Source of the DNA: Deltaproteobacteria bacterium
GTDB taxonomy: Bacteria; Desulfobacterota; GWC2-55-46; JADFVP01
Reading direction: 5' to 3'
Length of the DNA stretch: 49,481 bases
Assembly (NCBI GenBank): GCA_024275045.1
Contig: JAJRZX010000083.1
Location: 1-49,481, forward strand
Shown here: in pieces, positions 1 through 8,594 of the stretch
How positions within the stretch are numbered: position 1 is the stretch's first letter
How the letters are laid out: every line of letters starts with the position of its first letter
Notes under the pieces: model-generated
Seen by the model: only the letters and a program-made list of their open reading frames with translations
What the model was told of the DNA's origin: nothing
Databases searched by the model: none
Position numbers and translations under genes: made by a program

Positions 1-167
1 CAGCAGGCAAATTCAATGAACCTGCCCTTGTTTCCCCTATTGGTTTTCTTTGTCTTGTTTTCTTTTTTTAAGTTTCGTGGGTTACAGCAGGCAAATTCAA
101 TGAACCTGCCCTTGTTCCCCCTATTGGTTTTCTTTGTCTTACTTTCTTTTTTCCAAAAGAAAGTAAG
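1..167 (+). repeat. Tandem array A of the dispersed ~86-bp hairpin element (84-bp period)
   Basis: Two consecutive 84-bp units are visible (1-84 and 85-167), both starting CAGCAGGCAAATTC. Each holds a short stem GCAGG/CCTGC around the core TTCAATGAA, then the family-wide stretch TATTGGTTTTCTTTGTCTT. The second unit ends in a perfect hairpin: CTTACTTTCTTTT (138-150), loop TTCC, AAAAGAAAGTAAG (155-167). The first unit instead runs into TTTAAGTTTCG and has no hairpin. The hairpin lies 6 bp from the stop of the waaL-like gene. The window edge cuts the array, so the true copy number is unknown. An open frame through the units (16-210) is judged a by-product of the repeat, not a gene. Confidence 0.9.
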
Positions 168-173
168 GAAGGA

Positions 174-1427
174 TTACTCAGGTATTTTTTTCTCCTGCAT
201 CTCTTTATAGAGTACCACGCATAGCGCTGCGAAGAGCATCATAAGAATTCCCGCCACTTCCTCCCAGAGGCTCCAGGCGATGTTTACGAGTATATACGAG
301 ATAAGTATGCCCGTAGCCCCGTACCTTAAAAAAGCGGCTCCCTGACGCGCAGAGTCTTTTGGCAGCGGCAGTACCTTCATAAATACTGAGGCCCAGAATA
401 TTAAAAATGCGGTTAGTCCCAGTACTCCTCCCTCGAAGAGTATCTGCATAATAAGGTTATGGGCTGTTGTGCTCCCGTAGTGGTGGGTGGAGAAGAACTT
501 ATAGGTTCCCCCTTTTTTATCCCATTTTTCAAGAAAACCACTCTCTTTGGCCACGGTTGCCATTTTTTTCCAGCCATAACCATAGCCTGTTATGGGCCTC
601 TCCTTTATCATATCAGCGACGCCTGCCCAGATAAAGAACCTTCCGTTCCAGCCCCCGTATTTATCGCTTAGATATGTGCGTGGCTGCAGCAGGGTCTGGT
701 ACCTTGTGAACATGCCGGGCTCTGCCACAATGAGGGCGGTACCAAGCACAAGGCTGATGATAAACCCTGTGAGGAGGATTTTCCAGCGTCTCGCAAGCAA
801 GGTTACGGCGATAAGCGCCAGAGCAACGGCCGCGGTCTGGCCCCTGTGATTATCAAGTACGCAGAGTGTGAACTCTACAAGCAGGAGCAGGATAAGGGCC
901 CATCTTAAGGGTCTGTTCTTAACCGAGCAGTAGAGCACACCCGCCAGCAATGGGATATAAAATGTACCGTGCAGGGAGTAGCCGCTTGCGTATTTTTTTT
1001 CAGAGTACTCGATCCAGTGCAGGAGTACGGTAGGGCTGTTATATATAAGGACCAGCACGGTAAGGAGGGCGTAGCTTGCGATGAGTGTGTATAAAAGAGG
1101 TTTCAGCTCATCAAAACTCTTGTATTCGCTTATGATTACAAAGAAGATAAGGGCCTGATAAAGGACGTTTTTTCTAATAAAATTAAGGCTCTCCCAGGGG
1201 TAGGGGCCAAGAAGGGAGGTAATAAGCGTAACTGCCGCAAGCAGGCAGAAGGCCAGAACAGTCTTGTCTCTAAAATCTATATGCGAGCCTTTATGAAATA
1301 TTTTAATTACAAAGAAGGTAAATAGAGAGATAAAGGCCGTATCCCGTATGCTCGTGACGTGCGTAAAGGGGAGGGTAAAGACGTAGATAAGGAGCAGGGG
1401 TTTTATTAGGGTGTATATTCTTTCCAT
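174..1427 (-). CDS. O-antigen ligase-like membrane protein (WaaL/Wzy_C family)
   Basis: A 417-residue inner-membrane protein with about ten to twelve hydrophobic helices and a large periplasmic loop after the middle (about residues 235-330), the layout of WaaL/O-antigen polymerase proteins. The loop and following segment carry the family-type motif region around TTAHNLIMQILFEGG (about residues 325-340), where the histidine matches the conserved Wzy_C histidine. Family members transfer undecaprenyl-linked glycan to lipid A-core on the periplasmic face. The start is supported by GAGG six bases upstream. It is the last gene of the long minus-strand glycan block, 140 bp after a GT9 gene. Whether it acts as ligase or polymerase cannot be told from sequence alone. 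Confidence 0.8.
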   Translation of the reverse strand: MERIYTLIKPLLLIYVFTLPFTHVTSIRDTAFISLFTFFVIKIFHKGSHIDFRDKTVLAFCLLAAVTLITSLLGPYPWESLNFIRKNVLYQALIFFVIISEYKSFDELKPLLYTLIASYALLTVLVLIYNSPTVLLHWIEYSEKKYASGYSLHGTFYIPLLAGVLYCSVKNRPLRWALILLLLVEFTLCVLDNHRGQTAAVALALIAVTLLARRWKILLTGFIISLVLGTALIVAEPGMFTRYQTLLQPRTYLSDKYGGWNGRFFIWAGVADMIKERPITGYGYGWKKMATVAKESGFLEKWDKKGGTYKFFSTHHYGSTTAHNLIMQILFEGGVLGLTAFLIFWASVFMKVLPLPKDSARQGAAFLRYGATGILISYILVNIAWSLWEEVAGILMMLFAALCVVLYKEMQEKKIPE

Positions 1428-1567
1428 AAATCCTCGGTTATCGTCCTTATAAAAGGGCTTTTTTCACTATAAGCCCAGGCACGGCCCTTTGTGCCCTTAA
1501 ATCGTCTTGCAAGGCTTTGCCCCTGCCTAAGTGCTGCTCTACCCCTGTGCAGACCCCGCCTTGCCCC

Positions 1568-2728
1568 CTACTTGCCCTTGTCTCTGTTGCTGAGGAGCTT
1601 TTTTGCGGCAGCTATGATGGGCTCTGCCGTGAGGCTTGTTATGCACTCTCTATCACCTTTCATACATGTTGTAGCCGTCTGAAAGGTATAGGAGCATGGC
1701 GAGCAGGGCAGGTCTTTTTGTATGACGATGTTCCGAGTCCCAAGGGGGCGTTCTTCCATGGCGCAGGGCCCGGCCATATTAACTGTTGGCACGCCCATGG
1801 CAATTGCCATGTATACTGGACCGCTGTCAACGCTGATAAAGAGGTCAAAATGCGCAAGCAGAGAGGGCAGCTCTGATAAAGAGAACTTGCCCGACATATC
1901 AATGGCCTTGTTTTTCATCTCATGCATTACGCTCCCCACAGCCACGTGATCACCCAATCCTCCGATGAGGACCACATGCGCGGCACACTGCTCAATTAGT
2001 TCATCGGCTACCTCGGCGAATAACTTGGGGGAGACCTCTTTTAGTTTGTTCCTTGCGGCCGGGGCCATGCCGATGAGAAGGTCCTTTTTTTCTCCCTCCC
2101 ACATATCTACCTTTACTCCGGCCTTTTGTAGTAAGGCTCCGGATTTTTCCATGCCTTCTCCGGTGATAGCTACCTCCAGTCTTGTGGAGTCCGCGTCAAC
2201 GGGCAGGCCCAGGCCTTTTTCCAGCAGTTTGGCATAGGTCTCTGTAATGCTCCTTTTTCTGTGGTGCCGCACAACCGCGGTATTAAATAAAGAGGCCAGC
2301 CTGAAGGTGAGCCCCGCATTATCAGGCACCACGCTGAGGCGTATTGGAATGAGGGCCCAGAGCGGAACCATGGTGCTGGAGATGTTTGGTGAGAGCGCCA
2401 CGGAGAGATTAAAACCCTCGCTCCTTAAGCGGTCGGCTACGCGCAGCTTTCCTCCAAGGCCCTTAAGCTCCTTTGAGGTAACGGGTATAATCTCATCCAC
2501 ATTGGTGTTGCTCTCAAGAATGCCGCAGGCACCGGGGTCCGCAAGTACGGCGATACGAGCCGAGGGAAAGAGTTGCCTTAAAGAACGTAATACTGCCGTA
2601 CTGCAAACCATGTCACCTATCTTGGCCGTCTGTATGACAAGCACCGCATTAGGTGTCTTGCGGCGGCGCATTAATCCCGCAAGGTAGATGAGCGGATAGA
2701 TAAGTAAAGATACAAGAACGTATAACAT
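1568..2728 (-). CDS. Glycosyltransferase family 9 (heptosyltransferase-like)
   Basis: A 386-residue GT-B enzyme of the ADP-heptose:LPS heptosyltransferase family. The N-terminal Rossmann half contains TAKIGDMVCSTAVLRSL (about residues 34-50), with the GD pair typical of GT9. The C-terminal half has the donor-binding stretch VDSGPVYMAIAMGVP. An N-terminal hydrophobic helix (residues 3-19) precedes the first strand and is unusual for a cytosolic GT9; it may anchor the protein to the membrane. The tail has the four-cysteine pattern CSPC...C...C shared by every GT9 in this window. AGGAATATAAGAG precedes the ATG. Acceptor and sugar are not predictable, although context points to LPS core extension. 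Confidence 0.85.
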   Translation of the reverse strand: MLYVLVSLLIYPLIYLAGLMRRRKTPNAVLVIQTAKIGDMVCSTAVLRSLRQLFPSARIAVLADPGACGILESNTNVDEIIPVTSKELKGLGGKLRVADRLRSEGFNLSVALSPNISSTMVPLWALIPIRLSVVPDNAGLTFRLASLFNTAVVRHHRKRSITETYAKLLEKGLGLPVDADSTRLEVAITGEGMEKSGALLQKAGVKVDMWEGEKKDLLIGMAPAARNKLKEVSPKLFAEVADELIEQCAAHVVLIGGLGDHVAVGSVMHEMKNKAIDMSGKFSLSELPSLLAHFDLFISVDSGPVYMAIAMGVPTVNMAGPCAMEERPLGTRNIVIQKDLPCSPCSYTFQTATTCMKGDRECITSLTAEPIIAAAKKLLSNRDKGK

Positions 2729-2743
2729 CTCTTATATTCCTTT

Positions 2744-2832
2744 CTTACTTTCTTTTGGGAAAAAGAAAGTAAGACAAAGAAAACCAATATGGGAAAGGAG
2801 CGCAGATTTATTGAACATTACTCCTTGCCTCC
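2744..2832 (-). repeat. Single copy of the dispersed hairpin element
   Basis: Nearly fills the 110-bp gap between two co-directional LPS genes. The hairpin is CTTACTTTCTTTT (2744-2756), loop GGGA, AAAAGAAAGTAAG (2761-2773). On the minus strand the element reads GGAGGCAAGGAGTAATG, then TTCAATAAA, then CCCATATTGG and the hairpin. A 5-bp stem AGGAG/CTCCT encloses the TTCAATAAA core. The hairpin lies 15 bp upstream of the GT9 start. Confidence 0.85.
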
Positions 2833-2837
2833 CTCTC

Positions 2838-3467
2838 TCAGGGTTTTTTTGCTTTTATCAAAATTCCTGTGGCGAAATCCACATCCATAAAACGCATTAT
2901 GGGGCTTAGGAGACCTGCAAGGACCCTGTGGCCGAGCTTTTTTTTAGCAGAGACCCTTCTGATGGATATCTCGGTAAAACCGCATATGAGAAGCAGGGCC
3001 CCCAGCTCATGGTAGCGGTAAGATGTGACGTGTGTAACATCGCCGCTAAAGGCCGTGGGGTGCAGGTTGTTGGGCAGGGTGAGGATAATCGTGCCCCCCG
3101 GACTCAAGAGCCTCTCACACTCACTCAGCAGAAGCCCGCCCTCCTGCAGCGTTAGGTGCTCAATTACGTCAAGTACAAAGAGGGTATTAAAAGTGCGATG
3201 TATATCAGCGAGGCTGTGATAATCGTGTGCCACGGAGGTGTCAACGTCCATGCTCTTGTACTCTGAGATTGAAGGGGCCTTATCGCAGAGCCTGCCGACG
3301 AATTTGTCAGAGCCGCCAACATCAAGTACGCTGCCTGATACTGAGGCAAGCTCTGCGCTGATGAGCTCCCTCTTTGTTGCGTAGACAAGGGGAATTTTTC
3401 TTGTGGAAGAGTACCTGGACTTTACCTCTTCCCGTCTTTTTTTAAGATTACTCCACTCTATAACCAT
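2838..3467 (-). CDS. Class I SAM-dependent methyltransferase
   Basis: A 209-residue Rossmann methyltransferase. Motif I is SVLDVGGSDKFVG (about residues 45-58), followed by FVLDVIEHL in the motif IV area and GGTIILTLPNN in motif V. The segment DVTHVTSYRYHELGALLLICGF near residues 141-162 matches a DCSHITAVRHN segment in the methyltransferase at 4681-5313, so the two are paralogues. The ATG lies two bases after the GT4 stop, so the two are probably translationally coupled. Its place among glycosyltransferases suggests it methylates a glycan residue or terminates a chain, but the substrate is unknown. Confidence 0.8.
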   Translation of the reverse strand: MVIEWSNLKKRREEVKSRYSSTRKIPLVYATKRELISAELASVSGSVLDVGGSDKFVGRLCDKAPSISEYKSMDVDTSVAHDYHSLADIHRTFNTLFVLDVIEHLTLQEGGLLLSECERLLSPGGTIILTLPNNLHPTAFSGDVTHVTSYRYHELGALLLICGFTEISIRRVSAKKKLGHRVLAGLLSPIMRFMDVDFATGILIKAKKP

Positions 3468-3469
3468 GA

Positions 3470-4681
3470 CTAACTCTTAAAGACCTCTTGAAAAACAGCG
3501 AGTACGCCATTTACGTATCTCTCTATTGAAAAATCCTTAACTACCCTTTGCCGTCCCTCCTGCCCCATGGCAGTACGAAGCTCCGGGTTGTGTAGAAGTA
3601 TCTCTACCTGCCGGGCAAAATCCTTTGCCTCGTCTCCCTCAACAAGAAAGCCAGTTACGTCATTAAGTACAAGTTCTGCGGGCCCGGTGACGTGTGCCGC
3701 TACAACGGGTCTTTCTAAAAGCATGGCCTCTAATACTACCCGCGGCAGTCCCTCTTTTATAGAGGTTAGCATAAATACATCCATGGCCCTGATATAGGAG
3801 AGCGCATCAACTGAAAAGCCGGTGAATATTGCCTGCTCCGTAATGCCAAGCGTCTTGGCCAGACCTTTCAGCCTCTCTTCCTCGGGACCTGCACCAACCA
3901 CGAGCCCTTTTATCTTTACGCCTTTTTCTTTGAGCAGCGCTATGGTCTCAAGGCAAATATCCACGCGTTTTCGTTTTATAAGTGAACCTACCGTGCCGAT
4001 AAGAAACTCGTCTTTTTTAATCCCAAGTCCCTCTCGTACCTCTTCAGCGGTACGGGCCGCCTGCAGCGTGGGGTCTACGCCGTTATAGACAAGGCAGCAC
4101 CTCTCTGCCTGTACGCCTGCATTTATAAGGGAATCCATTACTCCTCTGGAGACACATATTACTCTCTCAACAACCCTGTTAACCTCTTCGGCCTCTGCCG
4201 CGGTTAGTCTTACCTCTACTCTTGAGTGCTGAACGCAGTGCGTGCCCGCTATGCCTGCGGCAAGCATTCCCTCCATATTGGAGCTTGGCTGGTTGTTCAT
4301 GTAAAGCATATCAAATTGCCCCTCTTTTAAGATAGAGGCAATGGCCTTTGCCGCTGGCTCTATCCTCCCGGAGAGGTCGTGAAAAGCAATAAACTTTTTG
4401 CGAAGAGAGGGCAGCGGCGCAAGGACGCCGCGTATGCTCTCTTTTATTATCTTGGAGTAAAAGCGGGGCCTTGACTCAAGGTGGATAAAATCTACGTCAA
4501 GTGCCTCAAGTTCGCGCCTTATATCCGAGCCGTCTCCCTTGCTGTAAGTTGTATAAAAGAGGGCCGAGACCTCGTACCTCTTGCGGTTAAGTCTCTTTAA
4601 TAACTCAAGGAGGCTAACCGTGCCGCCTCCCCATTCTTTTCCCGTATCAAGGACGAGTATTTTTTTCTTCTGAGTCTTCAT
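3470..4681 (-). CDS. Glycosyltransferase family 4 (GT-B)
   Basis: A 403-residue retaining GT-B enzyme. The N-terminal domain begins KILVLDTGKEWGGGTVSLLE (residues 8-27), with the acceptor-side glycine-rich loop. The C-terminal donor domain begins at KKDEFLIGTVGSLIKRKRVD (about residue 221) and has SIKEGLPRVVLEAMLLERPVV, the E-X7-E motif of GT4 enzymes. It would transfer a nucleotide-activated sugar to a growing lipid-linked or core glycan in the cytoplasm. The start ATG overlaps the upstream methyltransferase stop by one base (TAATG), and the downstream methyltransferase starts two bases after its stop. It is thus sandwiched between two related methyltransferases. Confidence 0.85.
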   Translation of the reverse strand: MKTQKKKILVLDTGKEWGGGTVSLLELLKRLNRKRYEVSALFYTTYSKGDGSDIRRELEALDVDFIHLESRPRFYSKIIKESIRGVLAPLPSLRKKFIAFHDLSGRIEPAAKAIASILKEGQFDMLYMNNQPSSNMEGMLAAGIAGTHCVQHSRVEVRLTAAEAEEVNRVVERVICVSRGVMDSLINAGVQAERCCLVYNGVDPTLQAARTAEEVREGLGIKKDEFLIGTVGSLIKRKRVDICLETIALLKEKGVKIKGLVVGAGPEEERLKGLAKTLGITEQAIFTGFSVDALSYIRAMDVFMLTSIKEGLPRVVLEAMLLERPVVAAHVTGPAELVLNDVTGFLVEGDEAKDFARQVEILLHNPELRTAMGQEGRQRVVKDFSIERYVNGVLAVFQEVFKS

Positions 4682-5313
4682 TATCCTGCCTTCCTGCCAA
4701 CCACTATGATGTGCCGTATGTAATCAAGGCGCAGCAACTTCAGCAGGGGTCTGTATACAAAGGCCCAGAAGCGGTCCTTCCACTTGGTCTTGCCGCCGCG
4801 GTATATTTCAATATCCTTAAAACCCGCTGACTGAAGGAGGTAATAGAGTACATTGTGCCGTACCGCGGTTATGTGTGAACAGTCTGTCCAGAGATTAACA
4901 GGGTGGCATACGTTGGGAGTGCTTACGATAAACCAGCCGTCTTTTACAAGCAGCTCATGCGCTTTACGGAAGAGTTCTATTATCTCATCAGGGCTTATGT
5001 GCTCGATAACCTCAAAGGATGAGATTGTCTCATAAGAGCCCTTAATATCGCCGAGCTCGTAGTAGTCGTGTTTGAGATTTTTGTCAACATCAAAACTTGA
5101 GTACTTTACATTAAGGCCCGCTTCTTTTAATTGCTTCTCAAGGAGCCGGTCATTGGCACCCATGTCAAGGAAGCGGTCTCCTTCTTTTAGCATGTTGCGA
5201 AGGAGCTCCATCTTATCTCTTATGATAGGAAATTGCAGAATATTGGGCAGCGTCTCCACGGCATGCTGCCTGCCACGTGTAAGCTCGCTCCAGAAATTTT
5301 CGTTATTTGTCAT
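4681..5313 (-). CDS. Class I SAM-dependent methyltransferase
   Basis: A 210-residue methyltransferase. Motif I is DRFLDMGANDRLLE (about residues 47-60), then FEVIEHISPDEI and DGWFIVSTPNVCHPVN. The DCSHITAVRHN segment marks it as a paralogue of the gene at 2838-3467. The C-terminus (DRFWAFVYRPLLKLLRLDYI) has amphipathic and hydrophobic character and could touch the membrane. It overlaps the upstream CgeB-like gene by 4 bp and the downstream GT4 by 1 bp, so it is firmly inside the operon. A glycan or glycolipid substrate is inferred from context only. Confidence 0.8.
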   Translation of the reverse strand: MTNNENFWSELTRGRQHAVETLPNILQFPIIRDKMELLRNMLKEGDRFLDMGANDRLLEKQLKEAGLNVKYSSFDVDKNLKHDYYELGDIKGSYETISSFEVIEHISPDEIIELFRKAHELLVKDGWFIVSTPNVCHPVNLWTDCSHITAVRHNVLYYLLQSAGFKDIEIYRGGKTKWKDRFWAFVYRPLLKLLRLDYIRHIIVVGRKAG

Positions 5314-6503
5314 AACCTGTTCTCTCCCCTGCGGCCCGTATTTTTGTCCTCCCCACTATCTCCGCTATCCCCTGCGGCCGCAGAAAGGGCTTCATATGTT
5401 TTTATAAGTTTATCCACAATATCATCGTAAGAAAAATTTTCCCTTACCTTTTTAAGGCCGGCTGCGGCTATCTTCTCTCTGAGAGTTTTATCCTTTAGGA
5501 GCCTCTTTAATTGTATGCCAAAGTCAGCCAGGTCTTTATACGATACCACATCTACACCGGGAGTTACCAGAGAGGCGAGGTCCGCCGAGTCGTCGGTAAG
5601 CAAACAACTCCCGCAGGCCGCAACTTCAAGGACGCGCATGGTTACGCCTGTACGTTTTTTTCCCTGCCCAAGACCCCAGTGAGTATGATTTATCACCACG
5701 CGGCTCTCGTTATAGAGCTGTACCAGGTCAGTGCCCCAGATGGAGTCTCCCTCTGCTATTCCCTTTGCACTGAGTTTATCCTTCCATTTTGGGCCGTACA
5801 AGGCACCGTTTGAAGAGACCTCAATGGCTTTTTCAATGAACTTCTGCCGTCCCTCAGACCATCCTCCCACAAAGGACCAGTCGTATTTTTTGGTAAGGTC
5901 AAGGGGGCGAAAGACATTTGTATCAACGCTGTGATGGATGTGCCCTGTGTTTTTAAGCCCCTGCTCTTGTGCAAGCTTCACGGCCGAGGGGTGGAGAAAG
6001 AAGTAGTGGTCAAAAGAAGGGGCCTCCCTCAGGCCCTCGCCTGCTCCCTCTTCCCGTTCTATCCACCAGCCAAAGAGCGTGCATCTGCGCCGAATCTCCT
6101 CAAGGGTGCTTGGCAGATAGGGATACCCTCTTATGATAAGCACAAGTTCGGGACGGTAGGCATTTACTTCCTCAAGGAGTTTCCTGTTGCGGTAGCGCAG
6201 TTGGCACAGGGGGTGGTCCTCAAAGAGAAATTTACTTTTCGGTATAATACGGAAGTTATGTGCCGTCTTGTTTATGGGACGAATGACATAACGGTCGAAC
6301 CAGTTATTGGAGTCAGAGAAAAAACCGCGTGCCTCAATGCCGCGGCCTCGAAAGGCCCTCTCAAGATACTCTATAATTGGGGGACGGGAAAAGTATACGA
6401 TTAAGACCTTTTTTAGTGCTTTACCTGAGGCAGAGAAGAGGTCTTTTCCCGATGGCCCGTCGCCTATCATATTGCCCTTGCAGGGGCCGATGGTATTGGT
6501 CAT
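5310..6503 (-). CDS. CgeB-like glycosyltransferase (GT-B)
   Basis: A 397-residue protein resembling the CgeB/spore-maturation-type glycosyltransferases. It begins with KKVLIVYFSRPPIIEYLERA (about residues 31-50), contains the C-terminal VTMRVLEVAACGSCLLTDD segment (about residues 290-308) typical of the family's donor domain, and ends in helices containing FSYDDIVDKLIKTYEAL. In Gram-negative bacteria such proteins occur in LPS and glycan loci. The last 25 residues are charged and low-complexity (SGDSGEDKNTGRRGEN). It overlaps both neighbours by 4 bp. The sugar transferred is unknown. Confidence 0.7.
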   Translation of the reverse strand: MTNTIGPCKGNMIGDGPSGKDLFSASGKALKKVLIVYFSRPPIIEYLERAFRGRGIEARGFFSDSNNWFDRYVIRPINKTAHNFRIIPKSKFLFEDHPLCQLRYRNRKLLEEVNAYRPELVLIIRGYPYLPSTLEEIRRRCTLFGWWIEREEGAGEGLREAPSFDHYFFLHPSAVKLAQEQGLKNTGHIHHSVDTNVFRPLDLTKKYDWSFVGGWSEGRQKFIEKAIEVSSNGALYGPKWKDKLSAKGIAEGDSIWGTDLVQLYNESRVVINHTHWGLGQGKKRTGVTMRVLEVAACGSCLLTDDSADLASLVTPGVDVVSYKDLADFGIQLKRLLKDKTLREKIAAAGLKKVRENFSYDDIVDKLIKTYEALSAAAGDSGDSGEDKNTGRRGENRL

Positions 6504-7675
6504 GTTTTTATCACGTTCTTTTCAGCGGCTTTTTTTACACTCAGTATATCCATTAGAGCGCTGTAAACCTCTTCTACGGAAATCTGCTCCATGCACTCCT
6601 GATAGGTGCATTTTTTACTGAGGCAGGGATGACAGGTCTTTGGTTTTTTAATTATGCGGTGAAGCCCGGTATCCGTAAGAGGCCCGGTTTTGGTTGGTTC
6701 GCTTACGGCATAAAGAGCCACCGTGGGGGTATTTAGCGCATAGGCAATGTGCATGGGGCCGGTATCGCCTGTGACAAAGGCACTGAGCTTGCCGATAAGG
6801 GCCGCGCTCTCGGGAAGGCTCAGTCTGCCTGCGGCGATAACTGCCATCTTTACTCCCTTGCTCTTTTTATTCCCGGTGTTTATATTCTCTGCGATTTTGC
6901 GGCAGAGCGCGGCCTCTTCGGGCGAGCCCGTGAGTACAAATCTTACCTCCGGCCTTGCCTTTTGTATGCTTTCGGCAAGTGCTGTAAAGCGCTCCGGAAA
7001 CCACTGTCTGCTAAGCGTTGAGGCCCCTGGATTAAGACCTACGAGCACCTTGTCAGCGCCGAGATTTTCTCTCTCCATAAAGGTCTTTAATGGCGCATCA
7101 TAACATTTATCAAGGGGAAGCTCCATCTGCAGGCCTTGCGCTTGACAGCCTATGAGGGCCGCTGTTTCAAGGCGCGCCTCTATGCCGTGGCCAAGGTCCG
7201 CCCATGTGAGTACAGGAGTTTGGTTGGAGAGTAGAAAGTTGAACCTGCTGGCATTGGGTAGTTTTACGATAAACCGTGGACCTGCGAGATAACAGAGAGG
7301 CGTTATCTGCGGCTCGTTGCCGTGGAGGATAAGGGCGATATCAAAGGAGTATTTTTTTAGCTCACTTACAGTGGAGATAAATTTTTTCCAGCCGCCGCAG
7401 TAAGGCACTACTCCGTCTATGTGAGGGTTGTTTTTAAAGAGCTCCATATTGCTTTTATTAAAGAGGGCAATAATGCGTGCCTTGGGGTAAGCAAAGCGCA
7501 CCGCACGTATGGCGGGCGTAGATAATAATGTATCGCCAATGGCGGTTGAGGAGACGATGAGAATATTTTTGACGGAGCTTTTGTTTACGGCCTCAAGCCC
7601 GTGCTCCCTGCGGTCGCGCCACGCCATTATCCTTAAGGCATAATATACAATATCTGCCACAGGGCGAATCTTCAT
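6500..7675 (-). CDS. Glycosyltransferase family 9 (heptosyltransferase-like)
   Basis: A GT9 enzyme of 391 residues when started at 7675. A longer frame reaches 7753 but would overlap the deacetylase by 79 bp. The ATG at 7675 overlaps the deacetylase stop by one base (TGATG) and gives the N-terminus MKIRPVADIVYYALR. The GT9 signature is STAIGDTLLSTPAIRAV near residue 43, and the donor loop is VTGDTGPMHIAYALNTP. The tail CHPCLSKKC...C repeats the four-cysteine pattern of the other GT9 enzymes here. It overlaps the downstream CgeB-like gene by 4 bp. A heptose or another LPS core sugar is the likely donor. Confidence 0.85.
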   Translation of the reverse strand: MKIRPVADIVYYALRIMAWRDRREHGLEAVNKSSVKNILIVSSTAIGDTLLSTPAIRAVRFAYPKARIIALFNKSNMELFKNNPHIDGVVPYCGGWKKFISTVSELKKYSFDIALILHGNEPQITPLCYLAGPRFIVKLPNASRFNFLLSNQTPVLTWADLGHGIEARLETAALIGCQAQGLQMELPLDKCYDAPLKTFMERENLGADKVLVGLNPGASTLSRQWFPERFTALAESIQKARPEVRFVLTGSPEEAALCRKIAENINTGNKKSKGVKMAVIAAGRLSLPESAALIGKLSAFVTGDTGPMHIAYALNTPTVALYAVSEPTKTGPLTDTGLHRIIKKPKTCHPCLSKKCTYQECMEQISVEEVYSALMDILSVKKAAEKNVIKT

Positions 7676-8481
7676 CAGTCCTTGCCTTTTATACCAAGGT
7701 ATAGACGAGCGAGCATGGGGTTTGTGTAGATGGAGAGTCTCTTTCGTACCCACCGCGGCCCTTCCTTAACGACTATACGGCTGATAAACATGGGATCGGA
7801 TTCCCTGCTGATAACGCCGCGTTCTGTAGTAAAGCATCCTTTATAGCCAGTTTTTTTTGCTACCTTTACCGCCGTCTCGCTAAACCGGCCCCGCGGCCAG
7901 CAGAGGTGCTGACACGGTGTCTTCAGTTCTTCTTCAAGTCTTTTTTTCGAGTCGCCGAGCTCGCGCTGAAGTTCTTTCTCGTTCAGTGAGTCGCACTCCG
8001 CGTGAGAAAGCGTATGGGAGGCAAACTCTACAAGCCCGCTCTCTTGCATGGTCCTTGCCATATCCCAGTTTATCACCGCGTGACTAAAAGCCCCTTTTGC
8101 GATAAGTGTCTTGGCCTCGCTGTGTGTTGGCGGGTTTTTTGTAAATGTCTCGAGTTCCTTTTTATTAATGGGCGCGGCGCTTGCCCCATCGAGCCAACCT
8201 GTTACGGCAAAGATAACGGCCTGTAGATTATATTTTTGTAATAGCGGAAAGGCGTAGACAAAGTTATCGAGATAAGCATCGTCAAAGGTGATGACCACGC
8301 ATTTATCTCTGTACTTAAAAGACCCGTCCATAAAACCATGGAGCTCGCCAAGGCACAGGGTTCTGTAGCCTCCATCCTTTATGGATTTCAGGTGAGCCTC
8401 AAAGTCTTCAGGGGTTACGGTTATCATGTCTCCCTTATTAGGGTTTACATGATGGTACATAAGTACGGGTATTATTGCCAA
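7675..8481 (-). CDS. Polysaccharide deacetylase (NodB/CE4 family)
   Basis: A 268-residue CE4-type deacetylase. It opens with IPVLMYHHVNPNKGD (residues 4-18). The catalytic and metal motif is VVITFDDAYLDNF (about residues 62-74), the second metal motif is ASHTLSHAE (about residues 154-162), and WPRGRFSETAV holds the later family arginine/proline region. No signal peptide is visible, so it may act in the cytoplasm, or at the membrane on a lipid-linked sugar such as an N-acetylhexosamine. A copy of the dispersed hairpin element lies just upstream; the downstream GT9 start overlaps its stop codon. Confidence 0.85.
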   Translation of the reverse strand: MAIIPVLMYHHVNPNKGDMITVTPEDFEAHLKSIKDGGYRTLCLGELHGFMDGSFKYRDKCVVITFDDAYLDNFVYAFPLLQKYNLQAVIFAVTGWLDGASAAPINKKELETFTKNPPTHSEAKTLIAKGAFSHAVINWDMARTMQESGLVEFASHTLSHAECDSLNEKELQRELGDSKKRLEEELKTPCQHLCWPRGRFSETAVKVAKKTGYKGCFTTERGVISRESDPMFISRIVVKEGPRWVRKRLSIYTNPMLARLYLGIKGKD

Positions 8482-8505
8482 GTTTTGTTACTCCCGTGTT
8501 TCGTT

Positions 8506-8591
8506 GGAGGCCATAGTTTTGTTCAACAAACCGAACTTTATTCCCATCCCGGTTTTCTTTGCTTACTTTCTTTTTTCCAAAAGAAAGTAAG
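8506..8591 (+). repeat. Single copy of the dispersed hairpin element
   Basis: Lies in the gap between a GT4 gene and the deacetylase gene, both on the minus strand. It begins GGAGGCCATAG, has the core TTTGTTCAACAAA (6-bp arms), then TTCCCATCCCGG, TTTTCTTTG and the hairpin CTTACTTTCTTTT (8562-8574), loop TTCC, AAAAGAAAGTAAG (8579-8591). The hairpin ends 3 bp from the GT4 stop codon. Its length of 86 bp equals the period of the tandem arrays to within 2 bp. Confidence 0.85.
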
Positions 8592-8594
8592 GGG

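Noticed and set aside
16-210. Open frame encoding a hydrophobic repeated peptide across array A, and similar frames in arrays B (both strands) and C
   Set aside because: The frames exist because the periods (84, 87) are multiples of three and the repeats lack stops. No ribosome sites or non-repeat sequence support a gene, and both strands are open in array B.
7676-7753. Longer start for the GT9 gene at 6500-7675
   Set aside because: It would overlap the deacetylase coding sequence by 79 bp; the ATG at 7675 overlaps the stop codon by one base like other pairs in this operon.
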